From an uncultured Dehalococcoidia bacterium (GTDB lineage: Bacteria; Chloroflexota; Dehalococcoidia; Lucifugimonadales; UBA1123): a stretch of DNA of 64,000 nucleotides. Position numbers and translations under genes: made by a program. Below the pieces are notes generated by a model. It saw only the letters and a program-made list of their open reading frames with translations. It had not been told where the DNA came from and searched no databases. Location of the stretch: the NCBI GenBank assembly GCA_951812505.1, contig CATOSI010000003.1:248001-312000 (forward strand), given 5' to 3'. Below, piece by piece: positions 21,401 through 30,637 of this stretch (positions are counted from its first letter, which is position 1; each line of letters begins with the position of its first letter).

Positions 21401-21440
21401 CCCTCTCCCATCGAGGGAGAGGGCTAGGGTGAGGGTGATC
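21401..21440 (+). repeat. Dispersed palindromic element (REP-like)
   Basis: CCCTCTCCC (21401-21409) / GGGAGAGGG (21415-21423) is followed by CTAGGGTGAGGGTGATC. The same design recurs at 23796-23836 and, inverted, at 42323-42361; the rpoC hairpin at 20695 is a shorter relative. This copy lies between the T-box terminator and ilvB and would be transcribed in the ilv mRNA. Confidence 0.7.
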
Positions 21441-21470
21441 CCCTCCCCAAACATGGGAGGTCTGAGTAAT

Positions 21471-23165
21471 ATGCGACGCAATGGGGGACAGATAGTCTGT
21501 GAAGCGCTGTTGAGAGAAGGCGTGGATGTAATCTTCGGCCTTCCCGGCGGCGCGATTCTGCCTCTTTACCAAATACTGCCTCAGTACCCTGAACTCCGCC
21601 ACATCCTGGTTCGCCACGAGCAGGGCGCCGCCCACGCCGCGGACGGATACGCCCGCGTTACCGGCAGGCCCGGAGTGGCTTGGGCAACGTCTGGCCCCGG
21701 TGCGACAAACCTCGTTACCGGCATCGGCACCGCCATGATGGACTCCGTACCAATGGTCTTGATTACTGGACAGGTGGGACGCGCTGCCATAGGCTCAGAC
21801 GCCTTCCAGGAGACCGACATTACCGGCATTACCCTGCCGATCACCAAGCACAACTACCTTGTTATGCACGCATCCGAAATAGCGGACGTCATACACGAAG
21901 CATTCCACATTGCCAACTCGGGTCGCCCCGGACCCGTCCTCGTGGATATTCCCAAGGACGTGTTCACCGAAGAAGTAGATGTCGAGTGGACCGATGAAAT
22001 AGACCTGCCCGGCTACAGGCCCAACCTGAAGGGCAACGGCAGAATGATTCGCAGGGCCGCCGACCTTGTCAATGAAGCCAAGCGTCCGGTCATACTGGCG
22101 GGACACGGCGTCATAATCTCCAGGGCATACGATGAGCTTCGGGAGTTGGCCGAAAAGGCCCAGATACCCGTCATTACGACTCTTCTGGGGATTAGCTCCT
22201 TCCCTGAAAACCACGTTCTGAGCGTGGGAATGCCCGGAATGCACGGTATGGCATACGCCAGCCTGGCCATAGACGAGGCCGACCTGCTGATAGCACTGGG
22301 CATGAGATTCGACGACAGAATTACCGGCGACACATCCATGTTCGCCCGAGGTTCCAAGAAGATACACGTTGACGTTGACCCGACCGAGATCGGCAAGAAC
22401 GTCGCGGTGGACGTACCCATAGTCGGGGACGTCAAACTTGTCTTGGAGGCGCTCAACGAGCGTGTCGAACCGGCTACCAGGCTGGACTGGCTGAGCCAGA
22501 TAGACGAGTTGAAGCGCGACCATCCCTCCATGCTGATACGCGACACCGACAAGCTGATTCCTCAGTACGTGATCAACCAGATATCAGAGGCCACGAATGG
22601 AGAAGCCGTAATAGTAACCGGTGTCGGTCAGCACCAGATGTGGGCGGCGCAGCACTACACGTTCAACGAGCCCTGCACGTTCGTTTCATCGGGCGGAGCG
22701 GGCGCGATGGGCTACGAAGTGCCCGGCGCGATGGGCGCCCAGGTGGGACGACCCGATAAGGTGGTCTGGTCCGTAGCCGGCGACGGCGGCTTCCAGATGA
22801 CGATGTGCGAACTCGCTACGATGTTCGAGAATCGCATACCCGTCAAGATTGCCATACTCAATAACGGCTTCCTCGGAATGGTCAGGCAGTGGCAGGAGAT
22901 ATTCTACGAACGCTCGTACGTCGCGACCGGATACTCCGGCAACCCGGACTTCGTCAAGCTGGCCGAGGCGTTCGGCATATACGGCGCGCGCGTTACCGAG
23001 AAGTCCCAGGTACGCCGGACCATAACGGAAGCCATGGAGTTCGACGGTCCCGCCCTCATTGACTTCGTCGTCGAGCAGGAAGAGAACGTCTATCCGATGA
23101 TTCCCGCCGGCATGTCCGTCGAACAAATGATAGAAGAGCCCAGCCCACAGGAGGCTCTGAGATGA
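21471..23165 (+). CDS. ilvB: Acetolactate synthase, catalytic (large) subunit
   Basis: This 564-residue thiamine-diphosphate enzyme joins two pyruvates, or pyruvate and 2-oxobutyrate, in the first shared step of valine, leucine and isoleucine synthesis. The start ATG 21471 has GGAGG 10 bases upstream; an ATG at 21453 in the same frame is less well placed. The catalytic Glu region is AHAADGYARVTGRPGVAWAT, and the quinone-like FAD-binding middle domain is present. The thiamine-diphosphate/Mg motif is GDGGFQMTMCELATMFENRIP near residue 440, ending in NN. The stop overlaps the ilvN start (ATGA), implying translational coupling of the two subunits. Confidence 0.97.
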   Translation: MRRNGGQIVCEALLREGVDVIFGLPGGAILPLYQILPQYPELRHILVRHEQGAAHAADGYARVTGRPGVAWATSGPGATNLVTGIGTAMMDSVPMVLITGQVGRAAIGSDAFQETDITGITLPITKHNYLVMHASEIADVIHEAFHIANSGRPGPVLVDIPKDVFTEEVDVEWTDEIDLPGYRPNLKGNGRMIRRAADLVNEAKRPVILAGHGVIISRAYDELRELAEKAQIPVITTLLGISSFPENHVLSVGMPGMHGMAYASLAIDEADLLIALGMRFDDRITGDTSMFARGSKKIHVDVDPTEIGKNVAVDVPIVGDVKLVLEALNERVEPATRLDWLSQIDELKRDHPSMLIRDTDKLIPQYVINQISEATNGEAVIVTGVGQHQMWAAQHYTFNEPCTFVSSGGAGAMGYEVPGAMGAQVGRPDKVVWSVAGDGGFQMTMCELATMFENRIPVKIAILNNGFLGMVRQWQEIFYERSYVATGYSGNPDFVKLAEAFGIYGARVTEKSQVRRTITEAMEFDGPALIDFVVEQEENVYPMIPAGMSVEQMIEEPSPQEALR

Positions 23166-23740
23166 TTGCAACCACGAATGGGAACCGGGAAGGTCATACT
23201 ATAACCGCGCTCGTCGAGGACAAGCCCGGCGTCCTGAACCGTATAACCAGTATGTTCCGACGTCGCGGCTACAACATAGCCAGCCTCGCGGTGGGCCCAA
23301 GCGAAGTGCCTCGTCTCTCGCGCATGACCTTCGTTGTCGAGGGCGACCCGCACACGCTCGAACAGGTCGCCAAGAATCTCAATAAGCTCATTGACGTCAT
23401 CAAGGTCGTTGACATATCCGACGATAACAGCGTCAGCCGAGAACTCGCCCTCATACGTGTCAGGTGGGGAGACCAGACCCTGGGCGAGATAAAGACGATT
23501 GTGGATATATTCGGAGCGAAGATCGTGGATACCGCTCCCCATTCGCTGATAGTCGAAGTCACTGGCAAGTCCAACAAGGTGGACGACCTCGTAGAAAACC
23601 TCACTGGAATAGGCTTCCATGTGCAGGAGGTAATGCGAACCGGCATGGTCGCCATGAGCCGCGGACTAAGCGGAAATGAGTCAGGCCGCCGCTCTCAGGC
23701 CGCGCTCCCCAGGCCAAAATGGGAAAGCGGCAGCGTATAG
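23162..23740 (+). CDS. ilvN: Acetolactate synthase, regulatory (small) subunit
   Basis: This 192-residue subunit binds branched-chain amino acids and activates and feedback-inhibits the catalytic subunit. An ACT domain opens the protein (HTITALVEDKPGVLNRITSMFRRRGYNIASLAVGPSE, about residues 12-48), and the C-terminal ferredoxin-like half follows (residues about 85-165). The last 25 residues or so (NESGRRSQAALPRPKWESGSV) are beyond the usual family end and look like read-through into intergenic sequence. Its ATG overlaps the TGA of ilvB. A palindromic repeat follows before ilvC. Confidence 0.95.
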   Translation: MIATTNGNREGHTITALVEDKPGVLNRITSMFRRRGYNIASLAVGPSEVPRLSRMTFVVEGDPHTLEQVAKNLNKLIDVIKVVDISDDNSVSRELALIRVRWGDQTLGEIKTIVDIFGAKIVDTAPHSLIVEVTGKSNKVDDLVENLTGIGFHVQEVMRTGMVAMSRGLSGNESGRRSQAALPRPKWESGSV

Positions 23741-23795
23741 CGAATCAAGACACAAATCCCATCTCCCTCGATGGGCTAACAAGGGTAGGCAAAGT

Positions 23796-23836
23796 CCCTT
23801 CCCCCTTGACGGGGGAAGGTTAGGATGGGGGTGAAT
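23796..23836 (+). repeat. Dispersed palindromic element between ilvN and ilvC
   Basis: CCTTCCCCC (23797-23805) / GGGGGAAGG (23811-23819) is followed by TTAGGATGGGGGTGAATC, a variant of the element at 21401-21440. A smaller palindrome CCCAT/ATGGG lies just before it at 23758-23775. An AT-rich tract of the AATACTAACAACC type follows at about 23850-23880. Confidence 0.65.
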
Positions 23837-23894
23837 CAGCCCCCACTATTAGCTGAATACTAACAACCAATAACTCAAGACGAAGGAACACTAC

Positions 23895-24893
23895 ATGGCT
23901 AAGATGTACTACGAAAACGACGCGGACATGTCCTTGGTCGAAGACAAGACCATCGGCATAATCGGCTATGGCAGCCAGGGACACGCGCACGCGCTCAACC
24001 TGAAAGATTCCGGCCAGAACGTCATGGTCGGCCTCTACGAGGGCAGCAGCAGCATTGCGAAAGCCGAGGCCGACGGCCTGAGGGTCGGACTGGTCGAGGA
24101 CACCGCTCGTGAGTCCGACATCATCATGATGCTGATTCCCGACCACATCCAGGCAGAGGTGTACAGGGAATCCGTACTGCCACATTTGCTGCCCGGCAAG
24201 ACGCTCATGTTCGCGCACGGCTTCAATATTCACTTCGAGGCCATCGTTCCTCCCGACAGCGTAGATGTCTCGATGGTCGCGCCAAAGGCCCCCGGCCACA
24301 GGATGCGCGAGGTGTTCACGCGCGGCTCCGGCGTACCCGGTCTGTTGGCGATCCACCAGGATGTGACCGGACAGGCCGAGGCCCTCGGACTCGCCTACGC
24401 CAGGGGTGTCGGCTGCACTCGCGCCGGCGTCCTCGAGACCACGTTCAAGGAAGAGACCGAAACCGACCTGTTCGGCGAGCAGGCCGTCCTCTGCGGCGGC
24501 GTCGCTGAGTTGGTCAAGAGCGCCTTCGAGACGCTCATCGAGGCCGGATACCAGCCTGAGTCGGCCTACTTCGAGTGCATGCACGAGCTAAAGCTCATAG
24601 TGGACCTCTTTTATCAGGGCGGACTCGAGTACATGCGCTACTCCGTCAGCGACACCGCCGAGTACGGCGACTACACGCGCGGCCCGGTCGTCATAGACGA
24701 GAGCGTCAAGGAAAACATGCAGAAGATCCTGGCCGACATCCAGGACGGCAGCTTCGCCCGCGAGTGGATAGCCGAGAACGACGAAGGCCGCCCGCGCTTC
24801 AACCGCCTGCGCGATGAGAACGCCGGCCACCCGATAGAGAAGGTAGGCAAAGAGCTCCGCTCCATGATGTCATTCCTTCAGGACGCCGATTAG
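23895..24893 (+). CDS. ilvC: Ketol-acid reductoisomerase (class I)
   Basis: This 332-residue enzyme isomerises and reduces acetolactate or acetohydroxybutyrate in valine/leucine/isoleucine synthesis. The N-terminal Rossmann motif is [20 protein letters not shown] (residues 21-40). The Mg-binding Asp/Glu are in the [16 protein letters not shown] region near residue 195 and in [12 protein letters not shown] near 230. The cofactor loop after the second beta strand reads [13 protein letters not shown] (residues 46-58). Most NADPH enzymes have a basic residue where this protein has Glu49, which points to NADH use. It lies between ilvN and leuA in the T-box-controlled run. Start ATG 23895 has GAAGGA upstream. 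Confidence 0.96.
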   Translation: MAKMYYENDADMSLVEDKTIGIIGYGSQGHAHALNLKDSGQNVMVGLYEGSSSIAKAEADGLRVGLVEDTARESDIIMMLIPDHIQAEVYRESVLPHLLPGKTLMFAHGFNIHFEAIVPPDSVDVSMVAPKAPGHRMREVFTRGSGVPGLLAIHQDVTGQAEALGLAYARGVGCTRAGVLETTFKEETETDLFGEQAVLCGGVAELVKSAFETLIEAGYQPESAYFECMHELKLIVDLFYQGGLEYMRYSVSDTAEYGDYTRGPVVIDESVKENMQKILADIQDGSFAREWIAENDEGRPRFNRLRDENAGHPIEKVGKELRSMMSFLQDAD

Positions 24894-24904
24894 GAGTAAC
24901 CGAT

Positions 24905-24991
24905 ATGAACGCTGCGGAGGTATCCCCCGTAGTCCGCCATACAGACCGAGTTCTGGCAACGCTGGGTCCGGCGGACTGCGCTGTCCTTTAG
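24905..24991 (+). CDS. Possible 28-codon ORF between ilvC and leuA
   Basis: ATG 24905 has AGGAG at 24893-24897 with 7-base spacing, and the frame runs to TAG 24989-24991 (MNAAEVSPVVRHTDRVLATL...). It may be a short translated leader that couples ilvC and leuA, or chance. It has no run of Leu or Val codons, so it is not an attenuation peptide of the classic kind. Confidence 0.3.
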   Translation: MNAAEVSPVVRHTDRVLATLGPADCAVL

Positions 24992-25049
24992 AGTTTCCTG
25001 GACAGATAGACATTCAGGCCGGAATACACTCAGACAAAGAGGACGAAAA

Positions 25050-26603
25050 ATGCCAGAAGAAAGAGTAATGATCTTCGATACCACCCTGCGAGACGGTGAG
25101 CAGTCCGCCGGAATTGGACTGACCACCCCCGAGAAGCTGGAGATCTCCAAGCAGCTGGACAGGCTCGGCGTTGACATCATCGAGGCTGGTTTCGCCGCCA
25201 GTTCCCCCGGCGATTTCGAGGCCGTCCAGACGATAGCGCGCGAGGTCCGCCGACCAATAATCGCTTCGCTGGCCCGCTGCGTGCTGTCCGACGTTGACGC
25301 CGCCTGGAACGCGATCAAGGATGCCGAGCGTCCTCGCATCCACGTGTTCATATCCAGCTCCGACGTCCAGATCATGCACCAACTCCGCAGCGATCCCGAA
25401 AGGGTGCTGGACGCCGCCGTAGCGTCGGTCGAGCGCGCCAAGGAGTACTGCGACGACGTGGAATTCTCCCCTATGGACTCGACTCGAACGGACATCGAGT
25501 ACCTGTACGGGATGCTGGAGGCCGTTATCAACGCGGGCGCGACCACTGTGAACATCGCAGACACCGTCGGCTACACGATCCCCGCCGAGTTCTACAACAG
25601 ACTCCAACTCATCAAGGAAAACGTTCCTAACATAGACAAGGCTGTCCTGAGCGTTCACTGCCACAACGACCTCGGCATGTCGGTCGCCAACAGCCTGGCC
25701 GCCGTCACCGCCGGAGCGCGGCAGGTGGAAGGCTGCATCAACGGCCTCGGCGAGCGAGCCGGAAATGCAGCCCTGGAAGAGATCATCATGGCCATAGAGA
25801 CCAGGCCAGACCTGTTCGATGTCGGCACCAACATTGATACTCGGCAGATTTACCGCACCAGCAGGCTTGTCAGCGACATCACCGGCTTCCCCGTACAGCC
25901 CAACAAGGCGGTCGTCGGAGCCAACGCATTCAGGCACGCATCCGGCATCCACCAGGACGGCGTACTGAAGGAGCGCAACACCTTTGAGATAATGGACCCG
26001 CGCTCCGTCGGCTGGCCCAGCAACGAACTCGTCCTGGGCAAGCTGAGCGGAAGGGCAGGACTGCGCTCCCGCTTGGAAGAGCTGGGTTACTCCCTCGACC
26101 AGGACGAACTCAACGAGACCTTCGAGGCGTTCAAGGAACTGGCCGACAAGAAGCGCGAGGTCAGCGACGCCGACCTTGTGGCGCTGATGTCCGTTCGCCG
26201 ACGCCGCGTGGATGTCCCCGCCGTGTATAAACTTGAGCATGTCCAGGTAGCCTGCGGCAGCCACGAGATTCCCACAGCGACCGTTCGAGTCATAGGCCCG
26301 GACGGAATGGCAGTTACAGACGCCGCCACCGGCACCGGCCCGGTAGATGCCGTCTATAAGGCCATCAACCGGATCATAGATGTCCCGAACACGCTCACCG
26401 AGTTCCGGGTGAACGCCGTAACCGAGGGTATAGACGCCATCGGCGATGTCACCATCAGGGTCGAGGCCGACGACAATGCCTACCTCGGTCGCGGCTCCGA
26501 CACCGACATAATCGTCGCCAGCGCCAAGGCCTACATGAACGCCCTCAACCGCCTCGTTGCCGCGGGCAACGGACACGCCGGCACAGACGACCCGTCACCA
26601 TAG
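25050..26603 (+). CDS. leuA: 2-isopropylmalate synthase
   Basis: This 517-residue enzyme condenses 2-oxoisovalerate with acetyl-CoA, the first committed step to leucine. The TIM-barrel domain opens with IFDTTLRDGEQSAGIGLT (about residues 8-25), the metal-binding His pair is in SVHCHNDLGMSVANS near residue 205, and GCINGLGERAGNAALEE follows. The second signature HASGIHQDGVLKE is near residue 295. Residues about 390-505 form the LeuA dimerisation/allosteric domain that mediates leucine feedback inhibition. Length is normal for the long bacterial type. A hairpin follows before leuC, and the gene is on the same strand as ilvC with a gap of 156 bases. Confidence 0.96.
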   Translation: MPEERVMIFDTTLRDGEQSAGIGLTTPEKLEISKQLDRLGVDIIEAGFAASSPGDFEAVQTIAREVRRPIIASLARCVLSDVDAAWNAIKDAERPRIHVFISSSDVQIMHQLRSDPERVLDAAVASVERAKEYCDDVEFSPMDSTRTDIEYLYGMLEAVINAGATTVNIADTVGYTIPAEFYNRLQLIKENVPNIDKAVLSVHCHNDLGMSVANSLAAVTAGARQVEGCINGLGERAGNAALEEIIMAIETRPDLFDVGTNIDTRQIYRTSRLVSDITGFPVQPNKAVVGANAFRHASGIHQDGVLKERNTFEIMDPRSVGWPSNELVLGKLSGRAGLRSRLEELGYSLDQDELNETFEAFKELADKKREVSDADLVALMSVRRRRVDVPAVYKLEHVQVACGSHEIPTATVRVIGPDGMAVTDAATGTGPVDAVYKAINRIIDVPNTLTEFRVNAVTEGIDAIGDVTIRVEADDNAYLGRGSDTDIIVASAKAYMNALNRLVAAGNGHAGTDDPSP

Positions 26604-26642
26604 GATTACCAAGGCGAACTGAAATCCGCTACCAAAGTGTTG

Positions 26643-26668
26643 TAGGGGCGGCCGCAATGTCGCCCCTA
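26643..26668 (+). repeat. Palindrome between leuA and leuC
   Basis: TAGGGGCG (26643-26650) pairs with CGCCCCTA (26661-26668), followed by TTTCT. It resembles the palindrome at 43378-43406 (GTAGGGGCG/CGCCCCTAC), so it is probably a dispersed element. It could act as a partial terminator. Confidence 0.58.
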
Positions 26669-26705
26669 TTTCTGATACCGAATAGACAGAAGAGGTCAGA
26701 CCAAT

Positions 26706-28106
26706 ATGACTGCCAAGACGATGTTCGACAAGATATGGGACGCCCACGTTGTGCGAGAGCAGGAGGGCCAGCCCTCCCTGCTGTACGTTGACCTGCACCT
26801 GGTGCATGAAGTCACCTCTCCCCAGGCCTTCGAGGGGCTGCGTATGTCAGGACGCAAGGTTCGCAGACCCGACCTGACCGTGGCCACCATGGACCACAAC
26901 ACGCCGACCTGGGAACTCAGCCGTCCCCTGGACGACCCGATTGCGATACAGCAGCTTGAGTACCTCGAGCGCAACTGCAACGAGTTCGGCGTAACACTTT
27001 ACGACAGGTTCAGCCCATACCAGGGAATCGTCCACGTCATCGGCCCGGAGCAGGGGTTCACCCAGCCCGGACAGGTCATCGTGTGCGGCGACAGCCATAC
27101 CTCGACCCACGGCGCATTTGGAGCGTTCGCGATTGGCATTGGAACTTCGGAAGTCGAGCACGTTCTGGCCACCCAGACCCTCCGCCAGTTCAAGCCCAAG
27201 ACCATGGAAATACGGGTGGAAGGCCCACTGCCGTTCGGTGTATCCGCCAAGGACGTCATACTTGCCATCATCGGAGAAATTGGGGTCGCCGGAGCCACCG
27301 GACACGCCATTGAGTACACCGGCGAGGGCATCCGACAGCTTTCGATGGAAGGCCGCATGACGGTCTGCAATATGTCCATCGAGGGCGGAGGTCGCGCCGG
27401 GATGGTCGCGCCCGACCAGACAACCTTCGACTATATGCGCGGCAGGCCCCAGGTGCCTCAGGGCGACGACTTCGACCAGGCCTGCGAGGAGTGGAGCAAG
27501 CTGGCCACAGACCCGGGCGCGCAGTTCGACAAGACGGTCGTCATCAAGTCGTCCGACCTCGAGCCACATGTCTCCTGGGGTACCAATCCGGGCATGGTGG
27601 CTCCTGTTACAGGTCGTGTCCCTGACCCGAACTCGTTCGACGACGATGGTGAAAAGGAGTCTGCGACCCGCGCCCTCGAATACATGGGTCTCGATCCCGA
27701 CACCCCTATCCAGGACATTCACTTGGACAGGGTATTTATCGGCTCATGCACCAACTCCCGCATGGAGGACCTGCGACTCGCTGCCGACGTGGTGAAGGGT
27801 AAGAAGGTCGCCGACAGCGTTTACGCGATGGTCGTGCCCGGTTCCGCGTTGATAAAGGCGCAGGCCGAGGCGGAAGGGCTTGACCGCGTGTTTACCGAAG
27901 CTGGCTTCGACTGGCGTGTCGCTGGATGCTCGATGTGTCTCGGCATGAACCCGGACATACTCCAGCCCGGCGAACGCTGCGCCGCCACATCCAACCGCAA
28001 CTTCGAGGGACGCCAGGGCAACGGCGGCAGGACACACCTCGTAAGCCCCGAAATGGCCGCCGCCTCCGCCATAGCAGGCCACTTCGTAGATATACGGGAA
28101 TGGTAG
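26706..28106 (+). CDS. leuC: 3-isopropylmalate dehydratase, large subunit
   Basis: This 466-residue aconitase-family protein binds a 4Fe-4S cluster and, with the small subunit LeuD, converts 2-isopropylmalate to 3-isopropylmalate. Visible signatures are [28 protein letters not shown] (about residues 125-152) and the cluster Cys residues in [13 protein letters not shown] (about 347-359) and [12 protein letters not shown] (about 407-418). It ends normally at [15 protein letters not shown] precedes ATG 26706. Unusually, leuD and leuB do not follow; a toxin-antitoxin pair does. Confidence 0.96.
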   Translation: MTAKTMFDKIWDAHVVREQEGQPSLLYVDLHLVHEVTSPQAFEGLRMSGRKVRRPDLTVATMDHNTPTWELSRPLDDPIAIQQLEYLERNCNEFGVTLYDRFSPYQGIVHVIGPEQGFTQPGQVIVCGDSHTSTHGAFGAFAIGIGTSEVEHVLATQTLRQFKPKTMEIRVEGPLPFGVSAKDVILAIIGEIGVAGATGHAIEYTGEGIRQLSMEGRMTVCNMSIEGGGRAGMVAPDQTTFDYMRGRPQVPQGDDFDQACEEWSKLATDPGAQFDKTVVIKSSDLEPHVSWGTNPGMVAPVTGRVPDPNSFDDDGEKESATRALEYMGLDPDTPIQDIHLDRVFIGSCTNSRMEDLRLAADVVKGKKVADSVYAMVVPGSALIKAQAEAEGLDRVFTEAGFDWRVAGCSMCLGMNPDILQPGERCAATSNRNFEGRQGNGGRTHLVSPEMAAASAIAGHFVDIREW

Positions 28107-28285
28107 TAACAAATATGTAGTATCCGCGTAGCGAAGGCTCCAAATCGAAGAGAATCGCGAGCGAATGGATCAGGAGGTACTCGACTGCATTGATGACCCC
28201 AAACGCGCGCAATGCTCTGGTCGCATTCTACGCAGTGTCTGATGATATTGTGACGCCCACGACGTAGCCGGGAGGAGTCGGGCGA

Positions 28286-28576
28286 TTGTACTGGACCTGG
28301 GATGATTACAAGAATCGGACGAACATACAGAAACATGGAATTAGCTTCGAGACCGCCATGCTCGCGCTTCAGGATGAGTTGGCAGTGACAGAGGATGATG
28401 ACTTCCCCGATGAAGAAGGGTATCGGACTACCGGAATGGTTGGACTGGCGGTCCTAATCATCATCCATACATCGCCCGAATATGATCCGGTGTTAGGAGG
28501 CGAGATCGGAAGGATAATAAGCGCTCGAAGAGCCACCTCTGCTGAAAGGAGGAAGTATGAGAGTGAAAGTTACTGA
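28286..28576 (+). CDS. BrnT-family ribonuclease toxin
   Basis: This 96-residue protein fits BrnT toxins (RelE-like fold): it opens with the family's YWTWDDYKNRTNIQKHGISFETA and ends with RIISARRATSAERRKYESE, containing the catalytic-type Arg/Glu/Tyr residues. The start is TTG 28286, supported by GGGAGGAG 8 bases upstream. The middle (EEGYRTTGMVGLAVLIIIHT) matches the family's beta hairpin with the Arg-x-x-x-Gly pattern. Its end overlaps the start of the following gene by 20 bases, the usual toxin-first BrnTA order. BrnT cleaves RNA and is neutralised by BrnA, which also represses the operon. Confidence 0.86.
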   Translation: MYWTWDDYKNRTNIQKHGISFETAMLALQDELAVTEDDDFPDEEGYRTTGMVGLAVLIIIHTSPEYDPVLGGEIGRIISARRATSAERRKYESESY

Positions 28577-29114
28577 ACTGACCCCCAGCCAGAAGGCGGA
28601 GCTTGACGCGCTAATAGATATGCCCGATGAAGAGATAGACACGAACGATATCCCCGAAGTTCTAGAGTGGAGAAATCCCAGGCGCGGTCTTTTCGCCGGT
28701 TCTCCAAGCAGGAAAGTCGAGCCAAAGAAACGACTGGAACTCTCCGGGGAGTCGGTCAATGTCGCGCCGGTGGTGGATAGTGCACGACTTCAGCACGCAT
28801 TAGCGTTCATCAGCGCACTCGGACTTACGCCTATGCAATATGAGAAGAGGGAGTTTCGAGGCGGGTATAGGCTTTATGTCTCGTCTGATGCAAAGCGATT
28901 ACCTAAATTTGGGTCTGTACGTCTTGATATTGGAGGCAGAAATCCGGGAAAGATGACTGTTTATGCGACTGGAGACTTTTCTGATCCTGAAGGAAGATTC
29001 ACCGCCCAGCCGAAGAATCCCAAGGATGCTTGGTATAAATTCTGGCCGGATGATAATAACGCGATGCATTACGCGGCGAAAGTTGTAAGATCGGCATACC
29101 AGAGCAGAGCTTAA
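28557..29114 (+). CDS. BrnA-like antitoxin N-terminus joined to an unrecognised C-terminal domain
   Basis: The 185-residue product begins with a BrnA-type segment (LTPSQKAELDALIDMPDEEIDTNDIPEVLEWRNPRRGLF, residues about 8-46), including the characteristic Glu-Ile-Asp-Thr-x-Asp-Ile-Pro-Glu. Ordinary BrnA then has a ribbon-helix-helix DNA-binding part and ends near residue 90. Here a different region of about 115 residues follows (HALAFISALGLTPMQYEKREFRGGYRLYVSSDAKRL...), with beta-rich sequence and a C-terminal helix. ATG 28557 follows AAAGGAGG and overlaps the toxin gene by 20 bases, so it is co-translated. Expected role is neutralising the upstream toxin; the extra domain's job is unknown. 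Confidence 0.76.
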   Translation: MRVKVTELTPSQKAELDALIDMPDEEIDTNDIPEVLEWRNPRRGLFAGSPSRKVEPKKRLELSGESVNVAPVVDSARLQHALAFISALGLTPMQYEKREFRGGYRLYVSSDAKRLPKFGSVRLDIGGRNPGKMTVYATGDFSDPEGRFTAQPKNPKDAWYKFWPDDNNAMHYAAKVVRSAYQSRA

Positions 29115-29176
29115 AACGGCCAAGAGGAAGGGGCGGCACAAGCCCCATTTCGCCTACGCTGCCTTATTCGTCTCAG

Positions 29177-30352
29177 CTAATCCCCTCCGAACACTACGTG
29201 CGACCTCATATAGTCCATGTCCATCTCCACGCCTAGCCCGGGTGCGTCCGGCACATACAGGTCGCCATTGCGAATATCCAGGCCCGGCTCGATGAACGCG
29301 CCATATGCGCCCAGATCGTAGCGCGAAGTCTCCAGCTTGTAGAAGTTCGGCGTCGTCATCATCACATGCGCTCCCGCGAGCACGTTTATCGGTCCGCTCG
29401 CGTCGTGCGGCGACACGGGCACATAGTACGCCTCCGCCATCGTCGAGATCTTCTTCAGTTCGGTGATACCGCCCGTCCAGGTCACGTCCGGCATCACGAA
29501 GTCGGCAAGGTTATTCTCGAAGATATTCACGAACTCCCAGCGCGTATGCAGACGCTCGCCGACTGAAATCTTCACCGGAATCTCGCGTCTCACCTGGCGC
29601 AATGCGCTATAGCTTTCCACCGGCACCGGCTCCTCGAACCAGTGTATGCCGTGCTTAGCGAGCCTGTTCGCCAGCTCGATGGCGGTCGGCACGTTGTACA
29701 TGCCGTGCGCGTCGATGAGTATCTCGATATCCGGGCCGATTGCTTCACGCACACCGCCCACTATCTCGTCGGCGGTGGCGAGTCCTTCCCGACTTAGCTG
29801 CCCATCCATGAAGCCGTCGTTGCCGCCGGGTATGAAGCGCATCATCGGGTCGAACTTGAACGCCTCGTATCCGGCGTCAATAATCTGCTGCGCGTCGGCT
29901 ATGGCGTCCGGGATGGTGCGAGGTTCGGGCGGGTGAGTATAGAGTGCAATGCGGTCGCGCACCGGCCCTCCAAGCAGCTCGTAGATGGGCAGACCGAGTT
30001 CCTTGCCTCGGATGTCCCACAGGGCAATGTCTATCCCGCTTATCATTGCGGTCGTCGCGCCGCGTGTCCCAACATACGTGAAGGAGCGGAATATCCTCTG
30101 CCACAGACGCTCGAACTCGTTGGTGTTCTCGCCCGCCAGGAAGTCGCTGACCTCGCGTATCATTGCAACGATAGCGCGATTGGCCACAGGGCCGGGATAC
30201 GTTGTCACCTCGCCCCACCCGGTGATTCCCTCGTCCGTATCCACCTGAACGAATACGAGCTGCCGGTCCCTGCTTTCGAGCTTCTGTTCCACGCCGGTCC
30301 GAACCTCCCAGGGGAAACTGACAAGCCATGGCGTTACTTTCGTTATCTTCAA
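29177..30352 (-). CDS. Enolase-superfamily dehydratase (mandelate racemase/galactonate dehydratase-like)
   Basis: This 391-residue enzyme should abstract a proton next to a carboxylate, most likely dehydrating a sugar acid. The capping domain fills residues 1-130. The barrel has metal ligands Asp in ILIDAHGMYN (about 213), Glu in WFEEPVPVES (about 239) and Glu in SVGERLHTR (about 265), and the catalytic His in SPHDASGP (about 315). The Lys in EAFKFDP is the opposite-side base candidate. Substrate cannot be named. The start is TTG 30352, with GAGGAG 8 bases upstream. SAR202-type Chloroflexota are known for many paralogues of this family. It is divergent from the gene at 30638. Confidence 0.9.
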   Translation of the reverse strand: MKITKVTPWLVSFPWEVRTGVEQKLESRDRQLVFVQVDTDEGITGWGEVTTYPGPVANRAIVAMIREVSDFLAGENTNEFERLWQRIFRSFTYVGTRGATTAMISGIDIALWDIRGKELGLPIYELLGGPVRDRIALYTHPPEPRTIPDAIADAQQIIDAGYEAFKFDPMMRFIPGGNDGFMDGQLSREGLATADEIVGGVREAIGPDIEILIDAHGMYNVPTAIELANRLAKHGIHWFEEPVPVESYSALRQVRREIPVKISVGERLHTRWEFVNIFENNLADFVMPDVTWTGGITELKKISTMAEAYYVPVSPHDASGPINVLAGAHVMMTTPNFYKLETSRYDLGAYGAFIEPGLDIRNGDLYVPDAPGLGVEMDMDYMRSHVVFGGD

Positions 30353-30565
30353 TTTGAAGTCTCCTCGGGACTAATTATCAAGCGCGCCCATTACTTTAAC
30401 ACAGTCAAACACGGCTGGGCGTCGTGCCGGATCGTGACATAATCTACATATATACCAAGTCTCGATCAGTTCTAATCATACTCTCCGATTCATTGCTATT
30501 GAGTTAGGCAGCAACTGTATGTTACAGTACCCGCCGCAAATGATAATACATCGTTAAAAGAACTG

Positions 30566-30595
30566 TTTACCCCTTGAACTTCATTAGAATACAAT
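30566..30595 (+). promoter_or_regulatory. Possible promoter for the Ig-like protein gene
   Basis: TTTACC (30566-30571), an 18-base spacer and TACAAT (30590-30595), about 40 bases before TTG 30638. The rest of the 285-base gap 30353-30637 is AT-rich and holds no gene that I can see. Confidence 0.42.
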
Positions 30596-30637
30596 GAATT
30601 AGCTCGCTCGTTTCAGTGTGAAAGGAGAACTGCCACC

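Noticed and set aside
25014..26576. 520-codon open frame on the minus strand inside leuA
   Set aside because: Antisense shadow of LeuA; the plus-strand product has all family signatures.
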